Below, piece after piece: positions 8,092 through 12,748 of a stretch of 12,748 nucleotides of DNA; position 1 is the first letter of the stretch; each line of letters starts with the position of its first letter. The notes beneath the pieces are model-generated. The model worked only from the letters and a program-made list of their open reading frames with translations. It had not been told where the DNA came from and ran no database searches. This DNA is from Desulforudis sp. (lineage in GTDB: Bacteria; Bacillota; Desulfotomaculia; Desulfotomaculales; Desulforudaceae). Position numbers and translations under genes: made by a program. The stretch is taken from positions 1 through 12,748 of the forward strand of contig JACUUW010000038.1 of NCBI GenBank assembly GCA_014859075.1, in the 5' to 3' direction.

Positions 8092-8712
8092 TCAGCTCTG
8101 CAGTCTGGTTTCGACGTCTTTCCTGAGTTTTATTGTTTTCACCAATCTCTCTCCGGCTTTTCCGGCTCGCGCCAGGGCTTGCGTATCCTGTAAAGCTTCA
8201 CCGGCACTAAACAGTTTCAGGACTTTGACCGTGTCCACTATCCTGTATCCCAGGGCCTCCAACGGCTTGGACATTGCTTCGGGGGTAAAGCCCATGTCTT
8301 TTTCGTCGTGCTGTTCGCAGACCGCGATCACCGCAGCATATTTAATCCCCAGTATTTCATTGAGATTGAGCCAACAAGAGCGGTCATCTTCGACAAATGC
8401 TACAAAGCAGTAGCATCTATCAATAAGAGCTTTTGTGTCGGCCGAAATATTATAGAAATAGGTAGGCGACCCCAAAATAATCCCATCCGCCTCCAACAGC
8501 AGCGGATAGATCTTTTGCATGCCGTCATCAACCACGCACGTGAAAGTATCCTTGCAGCCTTCACAGCCCATACAGTCTTGGAAGGAATAATCGTCAAGGA
8601 AAACCAATTCTGTTTGTGCGCCCTGTTTTTGGGCCGCGCTGAGGGCCTCGCGTACCAGGCAAGAAGTATTGCCGTTTTTCCTTTTGCTCCCTACGATGCC
8701 TAAGATTCTCAT
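8092..8712 (-). CDS. Iron-sulfur flavoprotein-type NADPH-dependent FMN reductase (flavodoxin fold)
   Basis: A 206-residue cytoplasmic redox protein of the flavodoxin-like FMN reductase family. The FMN phosphate loop GSKRKNGNTS is at 8-17 and the second flavin loop GSPTYFYNIS at 81-90. Between them, Cys47, 50, 53 and 59 form C-x2-C-x2-C-x5-C. This is the compact motif of the archaeal/clostridial iron-sulfur flavoproteins (Isf), which bind a 4Fe-4S cluster and move electrons from ferredoxin to acceptors. A 4Fe-4S cluster here is therefore a good inference, pointing to an anaerobe. Start chosen from AGGAGG (8721-8726) 8 bases before the ATG. It lies 85 bases downstream of the methyltransferase on the same strand, probably one transcript. 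Local base composition is lower in GC than the toxin genes (25 of 60 in 8341-8400 against 38 of 60 in 5701-5760). Confidence 0.87.
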   Translation of the reverse strand: MRILGIVGSKRKNGNTSCLVREALSAAQKQGAQTELVFLDDYSFQDCMGCEGCKDTFTCVVDDGMQKIYPLLLEADGIILGSPTYFYNISADTKALIDRCYCFVAFVEDDRSCWLNLNEILGIKYAAVIAVCEQHDEKDMGFTPEAMSKPLEALGYRIVDTVKVLKLFSAGEALQDTQALARAGKAGERLVKTIKLRKDVETRLQS

Positions 8713-8720
8713 TAGACTTA

Positions 8721-8726
8721 CCTCCT
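8721..8726 (-). promoter_or_regulatory. Ribosome binding site of the FMN reductase gene
   Basis: The minus strand reads AGGAGG here, 8 bases before the ATG (8712-8710). It fixes the start. Confidence 0.8.
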
Positions 8727-8797
8727 GTGAGTGTGCTTACTATCTGAATTTCGGTTTGTCCGAAGTCTAAACACAATACCATGCCCGAAATATCTCC

Positions 8798-9445
8798 CTA
8801 CTTTACCAGCAGCAACTTGAACATTACTGGGCGTTGCTTGAGGAAAAACGTTGTCAACCGGTGAAATTTGAATCCGGAATACTGGGCCAGATTTATGACC
8901 AGGTTCTCCGGGACATAGCTGTCACTGTATTCCCGCATCCACTTTCTCAGCAGCCAGGGTCTTAGAAACCTGATCTTATTGGCTGACCATTCCCTCATTG
9001 TCTGGCATACGTCTTCATACGAGGCCTCTTTTCTGAAGTCATACATCAAGGCCTTACCTCCGGTTTTGAGAACCCGGTGTATTTCGGCAAAACTCAGGGT
9101 AAGATCAGGGAAATGGTGCAAGGCACAGGTCGAAACAACCTTATCGAACCTGTCGTCTTCGAATGGAAGGGACACAATGTCTCCCACCATAAATCTTAAC
9201 TTACTGTCATCCACCGAGTGCCGATACCGGACCAAATACCGATTAGCCTGCCGTATACATCTTTCGGACAAATCGATCCCGGTCAAAAAGGCTTCTGGAA
9301 CCCGTCTTTGCATATAAAACAGCAGCTTTCCATTTCCACAGCCGATATCCAACAAATTGACGGCTTGGAAATCCTGGCAGATGTCTTCTACCACCGTTTG
9401 ATAAAGCGCCTTTTCTATATCGGACATTATCTTTGAAGGAAACAT
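8798..9445 (-). CDS. Class I SAM-dependent methyltransferase (Methyltransf_11/25 type)
   Basis: A cytoplasmic methyltransferase of about 215 residues, substrate unknown. Motif I LLDIGCGNGKLL binds S-adenosylmethionine, and TGIDLSERCI supplies the acidic residue at the end of strand 2. FMVGDIVSLPFEDDRFD is the adenine-contact region, VSTCALHHFPD the strand 4 motif, and EIHRVLKTGGKALMYDF the post-motif. A GTG at 9475 would add 10 residues, but the ATG at 9445 has GGAGAGG (minus strand, 9460-9454) 8 bases upstream, so it is preferred. The frame stays open upstream of 9475 to a TAG near 9530 and reads coding-like (NGRQFTAQERIALVYASYGE), so the gene may have lost its original N-terminus to the repeat-rich junction at 9530. 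It is followed on the same strand by the FMN reductase. Confidence 0.85.
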   Translation of the reverse strand: MFPSKIMSDIEKALYQTVVEDICQDFQAVNLLDIGCGNGKLLFYMQRRVPEAFLTGIDLSERCIRQANRYLVRYRHSVDDSKLRFMVGDIVSLPFEDDRFDKVVSTCALHHFPDLTLSFAEIHRVLKTGGKALMYDFRKEASYEDVCQTMREWSANKIRFLRPWLLRKWMREYSDSYVPENLVINLAQYSGFKFHRLTTFFLKQRPVMFKLLLVK

Positions 9446-9535
9446 AGCATAGCCCTCTCCGTAGCTGGCATACACCAGAGCTATTCGTTCCTGCGCGGTG
9501 AATTGCCTGCCGTTGACTAAAGTTTTCTATAAACC

Positions 9536-9603
9536 GGAGTCAGACCTTAAAACTTCAAAAACAACTCGGCATCAGTCGTGGGCTAAGTTGGAGGTCTGAC
9601 TCC
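9536..9603. repeat. REP-like inverted repeat, 12-base perfect arms
   Basis: GGAGTCAGACCT (9536-9547) is the exact reverse complement of AGGTCTGACTCC (9592-9603), with 44 bases between. Such GGAGTCAGACC arms are, from general knowledge, scattered in many Clostridia next to REP-associated tyrosine transposases. None is present here. Confidence 0.8.
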
Positions 9604-9617
9604 AACTCGCAGTCTGA

Positions 9618-9640
9618 GACAGGAGAACCGTCCCCGTGTC
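9618..9640. repeat. Short imperfect hairpin following the REP-like repeat
   Basis: GACAGGA pairs with TCC and TGTC of TCCCCGTGTC with a two-base bulge. The wording (GACAGGAGAACCGTCCCCG) is typical of a dispersed clostridial repeat and marks the boundary with the transposase fragment. Confidence 0.5.
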
Positions 9641-9647
9641 TTCCCTG

Positions 9648-9973
9648 AAGAGCGCGCCCCGCGGTCCATGGCCACCCTGGAGAACGGTTTTGAGGATGCC
9701 CTGGCCGTATTGGCCTTTCCGGAGCCCTACCGCAAGCTCTTACGGACCACCAACGGGCTTGAGCGGCTGAACGCGGAGATCCGCCGCCGGGAGCGCGTGA
9801 TCCGGATTTTCCCCAACCCGGCTTCGGCCGAACGGCTCCTGGGGGCCCTGTTGATGGAGCAGCACGAGAAATGGTCCACCGGCCGCTGCTATTTCAATAT
9901 GGCGCAATACTGGGATTGGCGGCAAGGTCGACCACGGCAGTTGGATCCTCAGTCCGTACGCGCCTGCCGGTAG
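9648..9973 (+). pseudogene. IS256-family (mutator) transposase, C-terminal fragment
   Basis: The last ~108 residues of an IS256-type transposase, which normally has about 400. Recognised from the run SMATLENGFEDALAVLAFPE, then RTTNGLERLNAEIRRRERV and FPNPASAERLLGALLMEQHE, ending WSTGRCYFNMAQYWDW. The region around ERLNAEIRRR probably contains the third acidic catalytic residue; the first two are gone, so the fragment is inactive. It is cut at the 5' side directly after the REP-like repeat and ends with TAG at 9971-9973. No matching IS end is recognisable on either side. Confidence 0.9.
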
Positions 9974-9989
9974 CTTAAACCGGACTGAG
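9948..9989. repeat. 9-base inverted repeat around the transposase stop
   Basis: CTCAGTCCG (9948-9956) and CGGACTGAG (9981-9989) are exact reverse complements with a 24-base loop that contains the TAG. No T-run follows. It may be an IS-related structure or chance. Confidence 0.4.
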
Positions 9990-10085
9990 TGTGCTGCATA
10001 AAATCCCCACTGCGAAAGCTAAGGGGCAGGATTAGCTATGGCCTTTTTCTCCTAACCGCGCCTGGTTACGGCTTCCATGGCGGTC

Positions 10086-10134
10086 GGGCAAAGGTCAAGG
10101 GTCCGCGAAGCGGAGGCGAAAGCCCTTGCCCTTC
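10086..10134. repeat. Long imperfect hairpin (REP/MITE-like) abutting repeat copy B
   Basis: The centre TCCGC-GAA-GCGGA (10102-10114) is a perfect 5-base stem with a GAA loop. The flanks (GGGCAAAGGTCAAGGG on the left, GCCCTTGCCCTT on the right) are partly complementary. The element ends where copy B of the 267-base repeat starts, so it may mark a recombination or insertion junction. Confidence 0.5.
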
Positions 10135-10321
10135 GACCGGCGCCTTCGGTTACCCGCCGGCGGAGGCGGCCGCCGTCACCTTCCGCACGATCCGGGAGTT
10201 GTTGCCGGGGCTCAAGGAAGTACGCAGGATCCGTTTTGTGCTTTACGGGGAGCCCAAGCTGACCGTTTTTCAAGAGGCCCTGGCACGGGGATTCGACGTT
10301 GGCGGGGCACCGGAAAAATGA
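10132..10321 (+). pseudogene. Macrodomain gene remnant (C-terminal third only)
   Basis: Encodes STGAFGYPP through the natural end GGAPEK of the macrodomain protein with its TGA. The ADP-ribose-binding strands and the glycine loop are absent. An open frame from a GTG at 9989 joins it to unrelated residues, with no good ribosome site, so no product is proposed. Nucleotide identity to the intact gene is complete over the shared part, so the copy is recent or has been homogenised. Confidence 0.88.
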
Positions 10322-10398
10322 TCATCAATGACTACCGCTTCGGTCAGATCGTCATAGACGGGGAAAAGTACACCTCGGACGTGATCATTCTCCCGGAG
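10132..10398 (+). repeat. 267-base direct repeat, copy B
   Basis: Identical to 7344-7610 by direct reading. It starts directly after the hairpin at 10086-10134, without the upstream two thirds of the macrodomain gene. Confidence 0.93.
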
Positions 10399-10512
10399 TG
10401 CATCATCGCAAGTTGGTGGCGCCAGGACGGCCACAGTGTCGCGGCGGTTGGGAGGCCGTGATTGCCCGCCCGGAAATGCTGGTTATTGGAACAGGGGCAT
10501 ATGGGGCGGTTA
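10318..10512 (+). pseudogene. Mth938-like gene, frameshifted and truncated second copy
   Basis: Starts with the same ATGA overlap as the intact gene and the same 27 codons. From 10399 it diverges: a 3-base insertion (CIIASWW against RIVSWW) keeps frame, but a net 7-base loss near 10447 shifts it to a TGA at 10459-10461 after VGRP. Homology continues in another frame through the codons for PEMLVIGTGAYGAV up to about 10512, where it stops at the 3' end of the XRE regulator gene. Confidence 0.87.
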
Positions 10513-10516
10513 TGCG

Positions 10517-10762
10517 TTAAGTATCCGGTGTGAACTGAGGATCCTGATCGGGCGGCCAGATCTCCTCCACTCCCATCCCCAACCTCACGCAGATGGACCG
10601 AATGTGTTTAATACTGGACGGTTGCCGGCGGTTTATCTCCCAGTGACGGTAGTTGTAGGGAGGCACACCTAGCCACTCGGCAAACTCTCGCTGTGTGATA
10701 TGCCGTCCTTCCTTTGCCGACCGTTCCAGGCGAAGCTGCCAAAGGATGTTCTTGGGTTCCAT
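10517..10762 (-). CDS. Small XRE/Cro-type helix-turn-helix regulator
   Basis: An 81-residue DNA-binding protein with little more than one helix-turn-helix domain. ITQREFAEWLGVPPYNYRHW (about 22-41) gives the two helices of the motif, followed by the usual EINRRQPSS turn and RLGMGVEEIWP, the common end of XRE domains. No extra sensing domain is present. The start codon is ATG at 10762; no strong ribosome site is visible before it (CCTTTTATT), so expression is doubtful. It is transcribed towards the broken Mth938-like copy, whose homology ends about 5 bases from the stop codon. It is the only gene in the right-hand region that looks intact. Target unknown. Confidence 0.72.
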   Translation of the reverse strand: MEPKNILWQLRLERSAKEGRHITQREFAEWLGVPPYNYRHWEINRRQPSSIKHIRSICVRLGMGVEEIWPPDQDPQFTPDT

Positions 10763-10852
10763 AATAAAAGGATTTCTGGAAAGAAGGGTAAAGTCCTGCT
10801 ACAATGGCCATCTAATCATAGACATTACTCGCTAGATTCTGCTGAAAAAAAG

Positions 10853-11171
10853 CAGTTTGCCGATTACCTTTGCCTTACGGACCAGGTGCTCGTTCAACTC
10901 GGCCATATGGTCGCTCCCGTCGGCGTCCAGCCGCTGCCGGATCATTGACTGCTGGAATGGGGCACCGACTTATTCAAGGGAATCCGTCAGAACCGGCGCC
11001 AACTGAGCCGGTTCTTTACCTGGGCACAAACCTGCGGTCGCTAAGTCCGTACTGGTGCATAAGCGCCGTCATACGCAAGTAGGTTTCCGCCGGTACGGAA
11101 GGCCGTCCCAATCGCTGGTGGTACTTATCATGAAACGGTGTAAAGAAACGCTCATAATCCAGCCAGACATC
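10853..11171 (-). pseudogene. Decayed ISNCY/IS1182-type DDE transposase, N-terminal remnant
   Basis: The minus strand from 11171 reads YERFFTPFHDKYHQRLGRPS then VPAETYLRMTALMHQYGLSD, the N-terminal pattern (GRPSVPxETYLRMxxLxxxYGL) of these transposases. It continues past a TAA (11018-11016) as LSWRRF, a TGA (10989-10987), then RIPLNKSVPH, matching the conserved SWRRFCRIPLxxxVPH block. A shift of frame near 10943 leads to AELNEHLVRKAKVIGK, like the following LNEALLAKA segment. At least two stops and a frameshift show it is dead. The catalytic part is absent. Subfamily naming is from memory of the motif. Confidence 0.65.
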
Positions 11172-11195
11172 CTAGTTTATGCCTCCCGTGCGCCG

Positions 11196-11210
11196 GGAGC
11201 ATGGTGCTCC
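11196..11210. repeat. Hairpin GGAGCA-TGG-TGCTCC between transposase and GerA remnants
   Basis: Perfect 6-base stem with a 3-base loop, about 25 bases outside the transposase remnant and about 30 bases from where GerA similarity ends. It could be the terminal repeat of the lost IS. Confidence 0.45.
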
Positions 11211-11241
11211 TATAAAGCCAAAAACAAAATTGCTGGGATTG

Positions 11242-11463
11242 TGCAAAGGCCATGGAAAATATCGGCACAACAAAGGAGGCGATCCCGGTAAGGGCCACGA
11301 CAATAACGCCCAGGGGTGAAATCAGCCCGGCCTGGATCGCAGCCCGACCCACGACTAGGGCGCCGACGATGGACACCGCCTGGCCCACCGGACGCGGCAG
11401 CCTGATTCCGGCCTCGCGCAATAGTTCAAAGGCGTAGTCAATCAGCAGCATCTCGATCACCGC
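11242..11463 (-). pseudogene. GerA-family spore germination receptor (A subunit), internal fragment
   Basis: About 73 residues of the membrane part of a GerAA/SpoVAF-type protein, which normally has about 500. The residues IEMLLIDYAFELLREAGIRL, then PRPVGQAVSIVGALVVGRAA and SPLGVIVVALTGIASFVVP, are the family's most conserved block, including a re-entrant or membrane helix. GerA A subunits sit in the spore inner membrane and sense germinants. Both ends are lost: similarity begins abruptly at about 11463 and ends at about 11242, where it is replaced by the sequence leading to the IS remnant. The fragment points to a spore-forming host. Confidence 0.85.
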
Positions 11464-11546
11464 ATTACTTAATAAACCGAAATTCAGAATAATCCAGAAT
11501 GAAACCTAGTAATACCAGGGGTTTAGAAATAGCCTGTCTTGACAGT

Positions 11547-11550
11547 GGAG
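11547..11550 (+). promoter_or_regulatory. Ribosome binding site of the fabF remnant
   Basis: GGAG lies 7 bases before the ATG at 11558. This shows the original start was 11558, in a different frame from the longer open frame that begins at 11499. Confidence 0.65.
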
Positions 11551-11557
11551 TGAAAAC

Positions 11558-12387
11558 ATGCCTGAGCCGGTTGTTGTCACGGGTCTCGGCGTGGTATCAC
11601 CATTGGGGACGGGACTGGAAAAATTCTGGTCCAATTTGGTTGGGGGGGGTATCCGGCGCGGGCCCGATAACCAGGTTTGACGCCACCCGTTTTTACACAC
11701 GTATCGCGGCGGAAGTTAAAGATTTTTATCCAAAGGACTTCATAGCTCCCAAGGCGGCGCGGCGCATGGACCTGTTTGCCCAATTTGCCGTGGCGTCAGC
11801 CAGGATGGCCCTGGATGATGCCCTGCTCAACCTGGACAGAACCGACAGGGACCGGGTGGCGGTGGTAATGGGATCAGGCATAGGCGGCCTGACAAATCTT
11901 GAACAGCAAAAGGATACCTGGTCGAGTCCCTTTCTGATTCCCATGGTAATCCCCAATATGGCCGCCGGCCAGATCGCCCTGACCTTCGGCTTGCGCGGTC
12001 CCAACTACACCACTGTCAGCGCCTGCGCTTCCGCCAATAACGCCATCGGAGAGTCTTTTAAACTGTTACAAAGAGGGCAGGCCGATGTCGCTGTCACCGG
12101 CGGGAGCGAGGCGCCGATAACCTCCTATTCCATCAGCGGCTTCGGCGCGATGAGAGCACTTTCCACCCGTAACCACGCGCCGGAGCGGGCCAGCCGCCCG
12201 TTTGACCGGGAAAGAGATGGGTTCGTAATTGGGGAAGGGGCGGTCGTCCTGGTACTGGAGACTTTGGAGCACGCCCGGCGGCGGGGGGCGGAAATCTATG
12301 CCGAAATAGGCGATTACGGCTGCACCTGTGATGCTTATCATGTGTCGGCCCCGGAGCAGACGGGCATAACTGCCGCTTTGGCCATGG
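11558..12387 (+). pseudogene. fabF: 3-oxoacyl-ACP synthase II (KAS II), frameshifted and 3'-truncated
   Basis: KAS II condenses malonyl-ACP with acyl-ACP in fatty acid elongation. From ATG 11558 the protein reads MPEPVVVTGLGVVSPLGTGL, a standard N-terminus, up to NLVGG. A run of eight G (11642-11649) then throws the frame; seven G would restore GGVSGAGPITRFD. The rest is in the other frame: VMGSGIGG, PFLIPMVIPNMAAGQIAL, the active-site cysteine in TVSACASANNAIG, SRPFDRERDGFVIGEGA and DAYHVSAPEQTG. Between QKDTW and SSPFLIP about eight residues usually present are missing. At about 12387 (AMGK) the gene stops at a junction with a reverse transcriptase fragment. Both catalytic histidine motifs (HGTSTPLND and NSFGFGGTN region) are lost, so no active enzyme can be made. 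Confidence 0.92.
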
Positions 12388-12600
12388 GAAAGTGGCGGCA
12401 CGGGTCAATGATGACGATGTGTTACGGCTGCTAAAGCAAATTCTCAAGGCCAGTGGCAAACGGGGTGTACCGCAGGGGGGAGTGATCTCCCCGCTTTTAG
12501 CAAACCTCTATCTCAATGAGGTAGACAAAATGCTGGAGCGGGCCAAGGAGGTTACGCGAAGTGGCCGATACACCTATGGGGAGTATGCAAGATTTGCTTA
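12388..12600 (+). pseudogene. Group II intron reverse transcriptase (LtrA-like), internal fragment
   Basis: About 70 residues from the palm of a group II intron-encoded reverse transcriptase. VAARVNDDDVLRLLKQILKA precedes the hallmark VPQGGVISPLLANLYLNEVD, and the fragment ends at YTYGEYARFA, exactly where the catalytic YARFADD aspartates should follow. TAG (12598-12600) comes instead. The linker between LKA and GVPQGG is also shorter than usual (SGKR only). N-terminal RT, maturase and endonuclease parts are absent, and intron RNA domains V-VI are not recognisable in the last 148 bases. Confidence 0.88.
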
Positions 12601-12748
12601 GATGACCCGCTTGAGGGGGACACTCACCCGAAAGGGGAGAAACTGCCTGGCCTCACAAGGTCTAATACTGCACCGCGCCTGCTCTCGACCCTACCGACCC
12701 CCGTCCGGAAACTCCGGAACGTCCGCTTTCACCGGAATACGCAAGCTT
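12601..12748. other. Right-edge stretch without recognisable gene
   Basis: No coding frame or RNA gene recognised. TCCGGA occurs twice around AAC (about 12711-12725), a small hairpin with no T-run. Confidence 0.4.

Noticed and set aside
8749..8765. TTCGG-TTTGT-CCGAA hairpin between methyltransferase and FMN reductase as a terminator
   Set aside because: Only five base pairs and no T-run on the minus strand; an operon is more likely.
9989..10321. 110-residue open frame joining unknown residues to the macrodomain C-terminus
   Set aside because: The start is an isolated GTG without ribosome site, and the first ~45 residues come from a hairpin repeat. It is a joint artefact, treated as pseudogene.
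11539..11544. TTGACA as a -35 box for fabF
   Set aside because: It is only 13 bases from the ATG, leaving no room for a -10 box and leader.
11499..11641. Start of fabF at 11499
   Set aside because: The first ~48 residues of that frame are not KAS II. The true N-terminus is read from ATG 11558 in the other frame, with a GGAG site.
12743..12748. Window ends on AAGCTT, suggesting a HindIII clone end
   Set aside because: An uncut AAGCTT also occurs at 8193-8198, so the ending is not good evidence of a cloning boundary.
1..12748. CRISPR arrays, tRNA or rRNA genes, phage attachment sites
   Set aside because: No regularly spaced repeats, cloverleaf sequence or rRNA-like stretch was seen on either strand.

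Overview
The window looks like accessory DNA from a GC-rich, spore-forming member of the Firmicutes, probably class Clostridia (Peptococcaceae / Desulfotomaculum-Pelotomaculum-like). The evidence is strong AGGAGG-type ribosome sites, a fragment of a GerA spore-germination gene, a KAS II gene remnant, and a mixture of decayed IS and group II intron pieces. The taxonomic call is an inference, not a match.

Region 1 (1-6784): two long, collinear, GC-rich genes together encode most of the A subunit of a Tc (toxin complex / ABC-type insecticidal) toxin. The first is open at the left window edge and carries a PA14-like sugar-binding-type region, the conserved 'ABC toxin N-terminal' helical region and the neuraminidase-like region. 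The second starts 17 bases later with its own ribosome site and carries the channel helices, the hydrophobic pore tip and the TcB-binding domain. Two chains together would build one TcA pore. No TcB or TcC cocoon gene lies inside the window.

Region 2 (6976-7868): a macrodomain (ADP-ribose-binding) gene and an Mth938-like (DUF498) gene overlap by 4 bases.

Region 3 (8092-9475): a lower-GC pair on the minus strand, a SAM-dependent methyltransferase followed by an iron-sulfur flavoprotein-type FMN reductase.

Region 4 (9530-12748): a graveyard. In order it holds: a REP-like inverted repeat; the C-terminus of an IS256-family transposase; a 267-base exact copy of the macrodomain/Mth938 junction that continues as a diverged, frameshifted copy; a small XRE-type regulator (the only gene here that looks intact); an ISNCY-type transposase remnant with stops; an internal GerA fragment; a frameshifted and truncated fabF; and a fragment of a group II intron reverse transcriptase.

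The 267-base direct repeats bracket the methyltransferase/flavoprotein segment, so recombination between them could delete it. The points of most biological interest are the split TcA in a probable Firmicute and the macrodomain next to it.
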